DNA of 64,000 nucleotides. Origin: Novosphingobium sp. Its GTDB lineage: Bacteria; Pseudomonadota; Alphaproteobacteria; Sphingomonadales; Sphingomonadaceae. Below are positions 40,703 to 50,020 of this stretch, one piece after another; the stretch's first letter is position 1; every line of letters starts with the position of its first letter. The stretch spans positions 795,501 to 859,500 of the forward strand of contig JACKKX010000001.1 in NCBI GenBank assembly GCA_024236215.1, given 5' to 3'. A model generated the notes under the pieces. It saw only the letters and a program-made list of their open reading frames with translations, ran no database searches and was not told the origin of the DNA. Position numbers and translations under genes: made by a program.

Positions 40703-41029
40703 TCAGTCGTTGTTCTGGCGGCGCGCGCGCGACCAGATGAGGTTGAAGGTCTTGCCATCTTCGTCGTCGAAGAGGTTGGCGAAGATCGGAGCGGTGAAGC
40801 TGGGATCGTCGAGCTTGACCGACAGATAGTCGCGGCCTTCGTTCGAGCGCTTGGTCCAGGCGGCACCGATTTCCGCGCGGCCGACGAAGACCCGGTGCGA
40901 AGGGGCGTTCTCGTTCGCCATGCCGTCTTCGGGCTGGATGCGGACGTTCTTGGTCTGGACGCTCATCGTGACGATTTCGCCCTGGTAGCTGCCGTCCGTC
41001 GCCTTCTTGAAAGTGCCGATGTTTGCCAT
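40703..41029 (-). CDS. DUF736 family protein, copy 2
   Basis: A 108-residue protein of the canonical DUF736 type: MANIGTFKKATDGSYQGEIV, VRIQPEDGMANENAPSHRVF, EIGAAWTKRSNEGRDYLSVK and FTAPIFANLFDDEDGKTFNL. The family occurs almost only on conjugative elements and has no known function. A GGAG site (AAGGAGATACGAC) precedes the ATG. It converges with the XRE gene. Confidence 0.92.
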   Translation of the reverse strand: MANIGTFKKATDGSYQGEIVTMSVQTKNVRIQPEDGMANENAPSHRVFVGRAEIGAAWTKRSNEGRDYLSVKLDDPSFTAPIFANLFDDEDGKTFNLIWSRARRQNND

Positions 41030-41638
41030 GTCGTATCTCCTTGATGTTGGGTCGAGCCCGCGCCCATCGCGGCCTCGATGGCTGACGACCGGCGGGGGGA
41101 TGGCCCCGACGCACCTGCAAGGCCGGAGCGATCAGCGGAGGACGGTGCAGCGACGGCTTTCTTGTCTCGCGAGGAATGCGGGGAACCCGCAGGGGAAGAA
41201 AGTTGGCGCGGAGCCGTTGCGGATAGGGGAAATGAGGCGAAGCCGTCCCCTGCCAGACAAGCCATTGGAGAGGACGCATGGGCGTGGGCATTCCGCAACA
41301 TCGCCCAGGAACCGCCATGCATCGGCGAATCTCGATAGGCTGACTGACGGCACATGCCTGCGGCATCGTGAACGGTGCTGTTCCAGCGGGCTGTCCCAAC
41401 CACCCGATGCTTTGACCGAATGAGACCACTGTACCGGGGTGATGTGGCTGGCAAATAACGGTGCAGCGACAGGTCAGCTGAACAGGGCGCGCGTAAAATG
41501 TTGGTCAGGCCGAACCCGTCACCCGCCCGTCATGGCAATCTTCGTCGCGGAAAACTGGCAGGTAGAACTGCCTGACCAAGTCCGCCATCTTTTTAACAGA
41601 TCCCGCCCACATCCGCCGGGTGCTGCCGAACGGGGCAT
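41030..41638. other. About 600 bases with no supported gene
   Basis: Several open frames exist on both strands but none has a good ribosome site, a recognisable motif or matching codon bias. The leader of the DUF736 gene must lie at the left end. The GC-rich centre (about 41150-41350) could hold an RNA or a remnant gene, but I see no structure that proves it. Confidence 0.4.
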
Positions 41639-42070
41639 CTACGCCAACTCGTGCGTGCGCCCGAACTGTGGAACCTTGATCCAGGCCGCGATACCAAAGG
41701 CAAGCGCGCCGACACCGGCGAGGACATTGGGGAACGCTGCATCTGGGGTAAACAGCCGGAGCAGACCGAGCAGGAAATGATAGCCGGCAAAGGCTGCCGG
41801 GGCGGCGATGAGCATGCCAATCATTGCGAGGAGGACCGACGATCTGGTTGCTCCGAGTGCGAACTGCAGAAGTACGAGGGTAGCGATTGCTCCGAGTGCT
41901 CCCAGGAAAAGTGATGCGGGTATGCCATATCCGGCAGAATGCAGGGCCAAGCCCAGCGCGGCCCCCGCAGTCAGCGGCAGAGCAAAGATGACGATGTTGA
42001 GCATCAGGCCGCATAGCGCGACGACGGCGACCAAGGTGATGACAAAAGCAAGAATCACGGCGTCCTCCAT
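41639..42070 (-). CDS. Small polytopic membrane protein, 143 aa
   Basis: A very hydrophobic protein starting MEDAVILAFVITLVAVVALC with about five membrane helices and few charged residues before its basic end (FGRTHELA). I do not recognise a family. It lies between the element backbone and the copper genes. A weak GGAT site precedes the ATG; an upstream GTG at 42109 is possible. The function is unknown; a role with the metal cluster is only suggested by position. Confidence 0.6.
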   Translation of the reverse strand: MEDAVILAFVITLVAVVALCGLMLNIVIFALPLTAGAALGLALHSAGYGIPASLFLGALGAIATLVLLQFALGATRSSVLLAMIGMLIAAPAAFAGYHFLLGLLRLFTPDAAFPNVLAGVGALAFGIAAWIKVPQFGRTHELA

Positions 42071-42205
42071 GTGAATGGATCCATCGGACGCGCTCTCCAC
42101 CTCCACCACAGCGCAATCTGCCTGGGCGTAATAGCGTGAGCATGACGAAGCCGGAAGGCGTCTGACGCCTTCCGGTATTGCCGTTTCGCCGATGCGGTGC
42201 GGATG

Positions 42206-42367
42206 TCAGCCGAACGGATCATATTCAGCCAGAACATTGACTGGATCGCCGTCATATTCGGCGCTGGGCATGACGCCGAAGGCATCGCCGCTACGGAACA
42301 AGGTTATGCAGACCATCAGGGTTTTTGCGAGGCTCCAGGCGTGACGTTGTGCGATCGGGAGGGGCAT
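42206..42367 (-). CDS. Small protein, 53 aa, with strong ribosome site
   Basis: A short frame starting MPLPIAQRHAWSLAKTLMVC and ending DPVNVLAEYDPFG. AGGAG lies seven bases before the ATG, unusually good for a frame of this size. It has one hydrophobic segment in the middle and an acidic tail. No family is recognised. It stands alone before the copper cluster. Confidence 0.55.
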   Translation of the reverse strand: MPLPIAQRHAWSLAKTLMVCITLFRSGDAFGVMPSAEYDGDPVNVLAEYDPFG

Positions 42368-42581
42368 GTTGGGTCTCCTGCCTTGCGGCGGGGACCATCC
42401 CCGCTCGACAGGTGCCCGATGTGTCGGAACGACGACCGCAATCACCGCGAGCGCACAGCGCTGCGGCCGCACGCGAATGCGTAGCGGACCCTTTACGGGT
42501 TGATGGCGTCAGGTCGTCGTTCGGACCAAGGATAGCACCGGCAAAGAGCGGGGTGATCTCCGCAGCAGGAGACGGGTCGTG

Positions 42582-42950
42582 TCACTCCTTCCGGATGGAC
42601 GTCACTTCGTAATTCTCGCCCGATCCCTTGATTTCGAATGCCACCTTGTCACCCGCGGCAATGCCTTTGAGCAGTTCTGGCTTTGCGGTGAACCCCATGG
42701 TCATGGCGGGCCAGTCGATTTGCTGGATCGGCCCGTGCTCGATTGTGATCGCGCCGGTCGAGGCGTTGACCGAGACGACCTTGCCCTCGCCGCTGCCAGT
42801 CTTGGGGGCGGCAGGCGCCGCCATCGCGTCCATGGCCTGCTTGTCCATCGCTTGTGTTGCGACAGGTGCGGGTTGCTCCGTCTTCTTGCCACAGGCGGAT
42901 AAGGTAAGTGGCACCGCCATCAGCGTGGCAATCATCAAAGTCTTCTTCAC
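42582..42950 (-). CDS. cusF: CusF-like periplasmic Cu/Ag-binding lipoprotein
   Basis: A 122-residue protein. A lipobox-type signal ([18 protein letters not shown]) is followed by a Met-rich linker and a CusF domain: [20 protein letters not shown] and [14 protein letters not shown], with the Trp and the Met pair that hold Cu(I)/Ag(I) in CusF. It hands metal to the CusCBA pump. The GTG at 42950 follows AAGGAG and overlaps the cusA stop by four bases, so it is the last gene of the operon. Confidence 0.9.
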   Translation of the reverse strand: MKKTLMIATLMAVPLTLSACGKKTEQPAPVATQAMDKQAMDAMAAPAAPKTGSGEGKVVSVNASTGAITIEHGPIQQIDWPAMTMGFTAKPELLKGIAAGDKVAFEIKGSGENYEVTSIRKE

Positions 42951-45900
42951 TCTACTTCTCCTTCGGGTTGAACGCGGGAACGGGATTTGCGGCGCATCAG
43001 CAGATAGGCCGCGGGAATGATCAGCATCGAAAGTAAGGGTGCGGTCAGCATGCCGCCGACCATGGGTGCGGCAATCCGGCTCATAACCTCGGAGCCGGCT
43101 CCACCACCCACCAGGACCGGAAACAGGCCTGCGAGGATCACCGCTACTGTCATCGCCTTGGGCCGCACGCGCAGCAGCGCGCCTTCGCGCACGGCTGCGG
43201 CGACATCGCCGTCGTCGCGGGCCTCCAATGCCTGCTTCAGGTAGATCAGCATGACCACGCCGAACTCGGCGGCGACACCGGCGAGTGCGATGAACCCGAC
43301 CGCGCTCGCAACCGACTGATTGTATCCTAGCAGGTAGAGCAGCCACAGGCCGCCAGTAAGCGCGAACGGCAGCGTACCCATGATGAGCAGCGCCTCGTCC
43401 CAGCGGCGGAAAGTGAGGTAAAGCAGCGCGAAGATGATCGCGAGCGTCACGGGGATGACGAGCTTCATCCGCTCCTTGGCGCGAACGAAAAACTCGTACT
43501 GGCCGGTGTAGGAGACGCTGACGCCGGGCGGGAGCTGGACCTTGCTGGCGATGGTCTGCTGAATGTCGCTGACCAGCGTCTGCATGTCGCGGTCGCGCCC
43601 GTCGATATAGATCCAGGTGACTGGCCGCCCGTTTTCGCTCCGCAGCATCGGCGGGCCGTCACTGACCCGGATAGAGGCGACGGTGCCGAGCGTGATCTGC
43701 TGGCCGGATGGCGTCAGCACTGGTAGAGCAGCAAGCTTGTCCGGGCTATCGCGCAACTCGCGGGGATAGCGCAGGTTGATCGGGTAACGGGCAAGACCTT
43801 CGACGGTCTGACCGACATTCTCGCCGCCGATGGCGCCCGACACCACTGCCTGCACATCAGCGACGTTCAGCGCGTAGCGGCCTGCCGCAGCGCGATTCAC
43901 ATCGACGTCGATGTAGCGCCCGCCCGTCAGCCGTTCGGCGAGCGCCGAAGCGACACCGGGCACAGTCTTGACCACCTGCTCGATCTGCTTCGCGGTGCGG
44001 TCGATCTCGGCAAGGTTGGAGCCAGCGACCTTGATGCCGACCGGGCTCTTGATGCCGGTCGCCAGCATGTCGATGCGGTTGCGGATCGGCGGGATCCAGA
44101 AATTGGCAAGGCCCGGAACCTTCACCCGCGCGTCCAGCTCATCGACCAGCTTTTCAGGTGTCATCCCGGAGCGCCATGACCCGCGCGGTTTGAACCGGAT
44201 CGTCGTTTCGAACATTTCCAATGGCGCGGGATCAGTCGCGCTATCCGCGCGGCCGGCCTTGCCGAAGACGCTTTCTACCTCGGGCACGGTCTTGATCAAC
44301 CGATCGGTCTGCTGGAGCAATTTCCCCGCTTCGGCGGTCGAGAGGCCCGGCAATGCAGAGGGCATGTAGAGCAAGTCGCCCTCGTTCATCTGCGGCATGA
44401 ACTCACCGCCGATCCGGGACATCGGCCACAAGGTAGTGGCGAAAATCAGGACGGCGATCAGCAAGGCCTGCTTGGGTCGCCCCAGAACCCAGTCGATTGC
44501 CGGACGATAGATGCGCGCCAGCCAGCGGTTGATCGGATTGGCTTCCTCGCTTGGGATTTCCCCCCGGATCAGCAGCCCCATCAGAACTGGGATAAGTGTG
44601 ATCGACAGGAACGCGGCAGCGGCCATCGCGTAAGTCTTGGTGAAGGCGAGCGGCGCGAACAGCCGCCCCTCCTGCCCCTGCAAGGTGAAGATCGGCAGGA
44701 ACGAGAAGGTGATGATCAGCAAGCTGAGGAACAGCGCGGGTCCGACTTCCGCAGCGGCCTCTGTGACGAGCCGCCAGCGCGTCACCGTATCGGGTTCGGC
44801 ATCGGGGTTCTCGTGATGCCAGCGTTCGAGATGCTTGTGGGCATTCTCAATCATCACCACCGCTGCATCGACCATCGCGCCGATAGCGATGGCGATGCCG
44901 CCCAAGGAGAGGATATTGGCGTTAAGTCCCTGCAAGCGCATGACGATGAAGGCGATCAGGATGCCGAGCGGCAGGGTCAGGATCGCCACAAGCGCCGAGC
45001 GCGCGTGCCAGAGGAACAGGCCGCAGACCAGTGCGACGATGATGAATTCCTCGATCAGCTTGTGATTGAGGTTCTCGACCGCGCGGTCGATCAGCCCTGA
45101 ACGGTCGTAGGTCGGGACGATCTCGACGCCCGGCGGCAGGCTCTTCTTCAGTTCATCGAGCTTTGCCCTGACACCCTCGATCACCGTGCGGGCATTCTGC
45201 CCCTGGCGCATGACGATGACGCCGCCCGCCACTTCGCCCTCGCCGTTCAATTCGGCGATGCCGCGCCGCATCTCCGGGCCTATCTGGACCGTGGCGACAT
45301 CGCCCAACGTGACGGGAATACCGCCCGCAGCGGTGCGGAGCGGCACGGCGCGGAAGTCGTCCAGCGTTTTCAGATACCCGCTGGCGCGCACCGTGTATTC
45401 GGCGCCGGCCATCTCGACGCTCGCGCCGCCGGTCTCCTGATTGGCGCGCTTGAGCGCTTCGCCGACTTCGTTCGCGGTGACGCCATAGGCCGCGAGTTTC
45501 TGCGGATCGACGACGACCTGATACTGCTTGACCATGCCGCCGATGCTGGCGACCTCGGCAACGCCGGGGACGGTCTTCAGCTCGAAGCGTAGGAACCAGT
45601 CCTGGATCGAACGGAGCTGCGCGAGATCGTGCCCGCCGGTCTTGTCGACCAGCGCATATTCGTAGATCCACCCTACCCCGGTTGCATCGGGACCGAGCGA
45701 AGCCTTCGCCCCCTCGGGCAGGCGGCTCTGCACCTGGCTCAGATATTCGAGCACACGGCTGCGCGCCCAGTAGAGATCCGTGCTGTCGTCGAACAGCACA
45801 TAAACGAAGCTGTCGCCGACAAAGGAATAGCCGCGCACCACTCGCGCGCCCGGGACTGAAAGCATGGTCGAGGTGATCGGATAAGTGACCTGGTTCTCGA

Positions 45901-46081
45901 CGATTTGCGGTGCCTGACCGGGCCAGCTCGTGCGGATGATGACCTGCACGTCGGAGAGATCAGGCAGCGCATCGACCGGTGTGGTCCGCACGGCAAAGAC
46001 TCCGATTGCGGTCAGCACCAGCGCCGCCGCAATCACCAGATTGCGCGCTCTGACGGAGGCGCGAATGATGGAAGCGATCAC
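42947..46081 (-). CDS. cusA: CusA-type heavy-metal RND efflux pump
   Basis: A 1044-residue inner-membrane RND transporter of the heavy-metal group. The first helix ([18 protein letters not shown]) is followed by [20 protein letters not shown], typical of CusA/CzcA. The proton-relay motif [17 protein letters not shown] is in the TM4 region. Met residues in the periplasmic cleft fit Cu/Ag, and the adjacent cusF and copA support this over Zn/Co. It is flanked by cusB (four-base overlap) and cusF (four-base overlap). Confidence 0.93.
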   Translation of the reverse strand: MIASIIRASVRARNLVIAAALVLTAIGVFAVRTTPVDALPDLSDVQVIIRTSWPGQAPQIVENQVTYPITSTMLSVPGARVVRGYSFVGDSFVYVLFDDSTDLYWARSRVLEYLSQVQSRLPEGAKASLGPDATGVGWIYEYALVDKTGGHDLAQLRSIQDWFLRFELKTVPGVAEVASIGGMVKQYQVVVDPQKLAAYGVTANEVGEALKRANQETGGASVEMAGAEYTVRASGYLKTLDDFRAVPLRTAAGGIPVTLGDVATVQIGPEMRRGIAELNGEGEVAGGVIVMRQGQNARTVIEGVRAKLDELKKSLPPGVEIVPTYDRSGLIDRAVENLNHKLIEEFIIVALVCGLFLWHARSALVAILTLPLGILIAFIVMRLQGLNANILSLGGIAIAIGAMVDAAVVMIENAHKHLERWHHENPDAEPDTVTRWRLVTEAAAEVGPALFLSLLIITFSFLPIFTLQGQEGRLFAPLAFTKTYAMAAAAFLSITLIPVLMGLLIRGEIPSEEANPINRWLARIYRPAIDWVLGRPKQALLIAVLIFATTLWPMSRIGGEFMPQMNEGDLLYMPSALPGLSTAEAGKLLQQTDRLIKTVPEVESVFGKAGRADSATDPAPLEMFETTIRFKPRGSWRSGMTPEKLVDELDARVKVPGLANFWIPPIRNRIDMLATGIKSPVGIKVAGSNLAEIDRTAKQIEQVVKTVPGVASALAERLTGGRYIDVDVNRAAAGRYALNVADVQAVVSGAIGGENVGQTVEGLARYPINLRYPRELRDSPDKLAALPVLTPSGQQITLGTVASIRVSDGPPMLRSENGRPVTWIYIDGRDRDMQTLVSDIQQTIASKVQLPPGVSVSYTGQYEFFVRAKERMKLVIPVTLAIIFALLYLTFRRWDEALLIMGTLPFALTGGLWLLYLLGYNQSVASAVGFIALAGVAAEFGVVMLIYLKQALEARDDGDVAAAVREGALLRVRPKAMTVAVILAGLFPVLVGGGAGSEVMSRIAAPMVGGMLTAPLLSMLIIPAAYLLMRRKSRSRVQPEGEVE

Positions 46082-47304
46082 TTGCCAGCCTCCACAGGTC
46101 GCGCCGGGATGCCCGTCAGGCTCGCCTCGGAATCGAGCAGGAACTGGCCCGACGCGACGACCTTCTCGCCGGGTGCAAGTCCGGCAATGATCTCCGTCTT
46201 GCCGCCACCCTCGCGGCCCGTGCGAACCTCCGCCGGGCGATACCGGCCATCGGCCAGCGCCAGCATGACAAGGGTGCGAACGCCCGTGTGGATCACCGCC
46301 TCACTCGGAACCAACAGCGCCTGAGCGCCACCGTCGCCCAGCATGACATTACCGAACATGCCCGGCCGCAAACGCCCGCTGCGATTGGCAAGCTCGATGC
46401 GGACAGTCAGCGTGCGGCTGTCGGTCTGCGCGGTGGGCAGGATCGCGATTACACGCCCCATGAAGTTCTCGCCCGGGAATGCAGACAGCGCCGCCTGCGC
46501 GCTCTGGCCTATCTTGACCATGCCAGCCTGCGTTTCGGGAACGGCTGCATTGAGCCAAACCGTGCCGATGCCGGTCACCTGCGCCAGTGTCTGGCCCTGC
46601 GCCAATGTGACGCCTTGCCGGGCATCGAGCGACTGGATCACACCCGCGATCGGCGAGGTGATCGTAACCGTGCCGTTGGTTCGGCCCGACCGCTCGACTT
46701 GCGCAATCAGGCCGTCCGACATGCCGAGCAGCCGCAAGCGTTGCCTTGCGGCTGCGGTAAGGTCGGAGTTACCGAGCCGTTTGACCGCGAGGAACTCACC
46801 CTGTGCACCGCCCCATTCGGGTAGCTGGATGTCGGCAATCGGTGCGCCTGCCCCAATCACATCGCCCGGTGCCCGGCCATAGACGCGCGTCACGAAACCG
46901 CCCGAACGCGCCTGGACGATCGCCACATTGCGTTGGTTGAAGTCGATGGTCCCGGTGACCGAGAAAGTCGAAGGCAGACTGCCGACCTCCGCTGCGACGA
47001 CCCGCAGCCCGAGGTTCTGCCGGGCGGTAGGATCGATGGTGATCCCAGGCGCTGCGCTCGCGGCAGGCGCTTCATCCGCGTATTTGGGCTGGGTCTTCAT
47101 CCCCATCGACGAGAGCGAGTTAGGATTGTCGTAGTGCTCTGTCGGCACCATCGGATCGTACCAGTAGAGCACCTTGCGGGCCGGTTGGGCCTCGCTCGCG
47201 GCTCCCTCGCGCTGGCCTATCCAATAGCCCCCGCCGCCTGCAACCAGAGCGATTGCCAATACACCTGCGCCCCAGCGCACAACCTGTTTCGCGTCCAAGC
47301 TCAT
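46078..47304 (-). CDS. cusB: CusB-type periplasmic adaptor
   Basis: A 408-residue membrane-fusion protein. An N-terminal anchor ([18 protein letters not shown]) precedes a heavy-metal-binding domain variant ([10 protein letters not shown] ... [11 protein letters not shown]). The lipoyl/barrel-sandwich region ([20 protein letters not shown]) and beta-barrel part ([20 protein letters not shown]) follow. It links CusA to the outer-membrane channel and binds Cu/Ag. It overlaps cusC and cusA by four bases each. Confidence 0.92.
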   Translation of the reverse strand: MSLDAKQVVRWGAGVLAIALVAGGGGYWIGQREGAASEAQPARKVLYWYDPMVPTEHYDNPNSLSSMGMKTQPKYADEAPAASAAPGITIDPTARQNLGLRVVAAEVGSLPSTFSVTGTIDFNQRNVAIVQARSGGFVTRVYGRAPGDVIGAGAPIADIQLPEWGGAQGEFLAVKRLGNSDLTAAARQRLRLLGMSDGLIAQVERSGRTNGTVTITSPIAGVIQSLDARQGVTLAQGQTLAQVTGIGTVWLNAAVPETQAGMVKIGQSAQAALSAFPGENFMGRVIAILPTAQTDSRTLTVRIELANRSGRLRPGMFGNVMLGDGGAQALLVPSEAVIHTGVRTLVMLALADGRYRPAEVRTGREGGGKTEIIAGLAPGEKVVASGQFLLDSEASLTGIPARPVEAGK

Positions 47305-48530
47305 GGCCGCACCTCCCCATAGGTAAAATTGATCCGGATGGCGTCGCGCGCGACATCGGCCTCGCGCGACAGCGCATCGACCTCGGCTTCGGCCAGCGCC
47401 AGTGTCGAGAGCAGAGCGCTACCGAGATCGAGCTTGCCCGCAGCATAGCTCGCCATGTCGAGCTCGGCGCGGCGCTTGGCGAGCGGCACCAGGGTATTGC
47501 GCGCATTCATCAGCCGCTGATGGTGCATGACATGATCGGCAAGATCGCCGTCGAGCGCGGCAATGATCTGTTGCTCTCCCGCCGTTCGCAGCAGCCGGGC
47601 GCGTTCCGCCTCGCTCGCGCGTGCCGCGATCTTTGGATCCTGCCGCCGTTTGGAGAAGAAGGGCAAGTCGATGCTGATGCCGACCGAGACCATGTCGCCA
47701 TAGGCGGGATCGCGGCGCCCGTATGAGGTACTGACACGCCAATCGGGGCGCTTGTCTGCGCGGGCGAGTTCGGTCTCCGCGTCCGCCGCGCCGACACCGG
47801 CATCCAGTGCCTGCAAGCTCGGAAGCGAAGCAAGTCCGGCAATCAGTCGGGCGCGATCGACTTCAAGGGTGGGCGGATCACCTGAGACGTCGGCTTGGGG
47901 ATCGCCGGTAAAGCGCGCCAGCCTCGCCTGCGCCTTGGCGACATCTGCCGTGAGTTCGCTACGCCGATCATTGACCGCAGCACGCAGCTGGTCAGGTTCG
48001 AGTGCCGCACTGGGCCGGGCCGAGCCCGAGGCGAGCCTTGCTGAAACGGTCTCCTGAAGTTCACCGAGGCTTTGATCCAGAACCTGCAACTGCGCGAGCC
48101 GTCGCTTGGCATAATAAAGATCAACCCAGGCGAGCGCGGTCTCAAGCCGGACGTTCTGTGTTTCAACGGCAAGGTCTGCCTCCGCCACGCCAATACCAGC
48201 CTGTGCGCGGGACCGTTGGGCCCGGCGCTTGGCGGGATTGGGGAACGGCTGTTCGACCCCGATCCGTGCCATCGTCATGCTCTCGCCCGTGAAGCTGAAG
48301 GCGGGCGGTCCCGAGACGGGGAAATTGTCGATGCCGACCGACAGCGTCGGGTCGGGAAGCCGGCCTGCAGCAACAGAGTCCGCACGCGTGGCTTCGACCC
48401 CGGCCACACCGGCCTTGAGCGACGGCGCCTCGCGAGCAGCGTGTTGGAGCGCGGCATCGAACGTCAACGGTTCGGCCAGTGCAACTCCAGGGATCGCCGC
48501 AAGCAGCGGCGCCAGAACAATCATTCGCAT
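47301..48530 (-). CDS. cusC: CusC-type TolC-family outer-membrane efflux protein
   Basis: A 409-residue TolC-like channel. A signal peptide (VLAPLLAAIPGVALA) precedes two repeats of the outer-membrane efflux domain, with RLPDPTLSVGIDNFP and FPNPAKRRAQRSRAQAGIGV near the start and long coiled helices after. It forms the outer-membrane exit of CusCBA. First gene of the cusCBAF group, 138 bases after a small Met/Cys-rich protein gene. Confidence 0.92.
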   Translation of the reverse strand: MRMIVLAPLLAAIPGVALAEPLTFDAALQHAAREAPSLKAGVAGVEATRADSVAAGRLPDPTLSVGIDNFPVSGPPAFSFTGESMTMARIGVEQPFPNPAKRRAQRSRAQAGIGVAEADLAVETQNVRLETALAWVDLYYAKRRLAQLQVLDQSLGELQETVSARLASGSARPSAALEPDQLRAAVNDRRSELTADVAKAQARLARFTGDPQADVSGDPPTLEVDRARLIAGLASLPSLQALDAGVGAADAETELARADKRPDWRVSTSYGRRDPAYGDMVSVGISIDLPFFSKRRQDPKIAARASEAERARLLRTAGEQQIIAALDGDLADHVMHHQRLMNARNTLVPLAKRRAELDMASYAAGKLDLGSALLSTLALAEAEVDALSREADVARDAIRINFTYGEVRP

Positions 48531-48667
48531 GGGGATCTCCTGATCGGCAGAACCCGGACGGCAACGCTAGGGAGGCTCCGGATAAACGGGCGCCGGCGAA
48601 GGGGGCATTCTCCGCCGGCGCCACGCGCCCGGCCACCGTGTTTATCGTTATCGGCCAGGCAATCGCC

Positions 48668-48937
48668 TTAGCCGGCCGAAGGCGCTGCACCCTTGCCACG
48701 CATGTCCATCATGCAATCGGCTGCGCTCATCTTCATCATGTCGCAGTTGCAATCCGCCACTTCGGAACTGCGGTCCTTGACCCAGACGCGAACCTGCGAA
48801 GGCAGGTTGGACTTGTTCGGTCCGAAAGTGGGCCGGGATTGCCATTCCCAATGACCACCGGCGTTTTCGTGGGCCGAGGCCACGGATGCGCCTGCAAGTG
48901 CCGCTGCAACGGCAGCGAGCGTGAAAATCGTTTTCAT
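48668..48937 (-). CDS. Periplasmic small metal-binding protein, 89 aa
   Basis: A short exported protein: signal MKTIFTLAAVAAALAGASVA followed by SAHENAGGHWEWQSRPTFG and a C-terminal Cys/Met-rich stretch, VADCNCDMMKMSAADCMMDM. The CxC and Met clusters suit Cu(I) binding. It lies between cueR and cusC in the copper operon and is probably a periplasmic copper trap; no named family is recognised. Confidence 0.75.
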   Translation of the reverse strand: MKTIFTLAAVAAALAGASVASAHENAGGHWEWQSRPTFGPNKSNLPSQVRVWVKDRSSEVADCNCDMMKMSAADCMMDMRGKGAAPSAG

Positions 48938-49005
48938 GTTGAAAATCCTTGATTGAACTATGAGGTGACGCACGACGAACGCGAGTTCGCCTGCGCCGCT
49001 TGGGT

Positions 49006-49377
49006 TCAGCCAAGGTGTGTGGGCGGCTCGGGCTCCGGGCCAGTATTGCGCCCGACAAGCGGCGCGACCGGCATTTGCGGCGGAGTTGCCGCGCGAAATT
49101 CTCGCGATACGCCGGGAGCGATCGGAGGCAGCAGCGCCACAGGCACGGCGCAGCCCATCTTGGCGACGCAGTCCGGTGTCATGCCTTGGCAGGGTTTCTC
49201 AGGCTGCGGCTTCTGCTTCGCGAGACCCATCATCTCGGCACATTCCGCGCTCATTTGAGATGCGGCCACCGTCTGCTCGGCTTTCGCGACCGGCATGACA
49301 TGCGCAAACGCGGCTTCCTGGCCCAAGAGGCCAAGAATTGCTCCCAAGAGGAGCAGCAGGGAGAACCAGCGCTTCAC
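49006..49377 (-). CDS. Exported Cys/Met-containing protein of the copper operon
   Basis: A 123-residue protein with a signal peptide (FSLLLLLGAILGLLGQEAAFA), a Met/Cys segment (MSAECAEMMGLAKQKPQ ... CQGMTPDCVAKMGCAVP) and a Pro-rich tail. It overlaps cueR by four bases. Cys pairs and Met residues point to periplasmic copper handling, inferred from context. No known family. Confidence 0.7.
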   Translation of the reverse strand: MKRWFSLLLLLGAILGLLGQEAAFAHVMPVAKAEQTVAASQMSAECAEMMGLAKQKPQPEKPCQGMTPDCVAKMGCAVPVALLPPIAPGVSREFRAATPPQMPVAPLVGRNTGPEPEPPTHLG

Positions 49378-49820
49378 GCTACTCTTCTCGGCTTGGTCTT
49401 GGCTGCTGTCAATTCCCGGGCCGGACGTTGTCGGGTTTCAGCAAGCCCGGCAAGGATCGGGCAATCGGGTCGTGCATCGCCGCTACATCCTTCGGCCAGA
49501 TCAAGCAGCGTGCGCCGCATGGCTTCGAGCGCTGCCGACTTGCGGGCTAGGTCCTCGGCATGACCAAGTGCAATGGCCTTGACCTCGCTGCTCGCCCGTT
49601 CGCGATCGTCCCAAAGGCTCAGAAGAGCCGATATTTCGTCCACCGAAAAGCCAAGATCGCGGGCGTTGGCAATGAAGCGCAGGCGCTCGATCGAGCGTGG
49701 TGGATAATCACGATAGCCATTGTCGCGCCGGTCTGGTGACGGCATCAGTCCGATGCCCTCGTAGTGGCGGATCATCCGCAGCGACACGCCCGTCGCCTTC
49801 GATACCTGTCCGATGTTCAT
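49374..49820 (-). CDS. cueR: CueR-type Cu(I)/Ag(I)-responsive MerR regulator
   Basis: A 148-residue MerR-family activator. The N-terminal winged helix is MNIGQVSKATGVSLRMIRHY with EGIGLMPSPDRRDNGYRDY; a dimer helix follows, and the metal loop is CSGDARPDCPIL, with two Cys spaced as in CueR and lacking the Cys used by divalent-metal sensors. It should detect cytoplasmic Cu/Ag and activate copA. It sits inside the operon it probably controls, downstream of copA and DUF2933. Confidence 0.92.
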   Translation of the reverse strand: MNIGQVSKATGVSLRMIRHYEGIGLMPSPDRRDNGYRDYPPRSIERLRFIANARDLGFSVDEISALLSLWDDRERASSEVKAIALGHAEDLARKSAALEAMRRTLLDLAEGCSGDARPDCPILAGLAETRQRPARELTAAKTKPRRVA

Positions 49821-50020
49821 GGATGTTGCTCGTCGGATTGACGGCGCTGGCCATGATGATGGCCACCGTGAAAGAAGTGCAGCAGGGGGCAGGCGAACAG
49901 GAAGGCATACGGGATCAGGCCGAACAGATGCTGCCGATGCTCCGGATAGATCAGAAATATTGCGATCAGCACGGCTGATACCGCCGCCAGAAACCAGGCC
50001 CGTTTGCTGGAGAAGTTCAT
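49817..50020 (-). CDS. DUF2933 small membrane protein
   Basis: A 67-residue protein with one or two membrane helices (AWFLAAVSAVLIAIFLIYPE and IPYAFLFACPLLHFF) and a His-rich tail (HGGHHHGQRR). The pattern fits DUF2933, which regularly accompanies copper ATPases. The His/Cys cluster may bind copper near the membrane. It overlaps copA and cueR by four bases. Confidence 0.88.
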   Translation of the reverse strand: MNFSSKRAWFLAAVSAVLIAIFLIYPEHRQHLFGLIPYAFLFACPLLHFFHGGHHHGQRRQSDEQHP

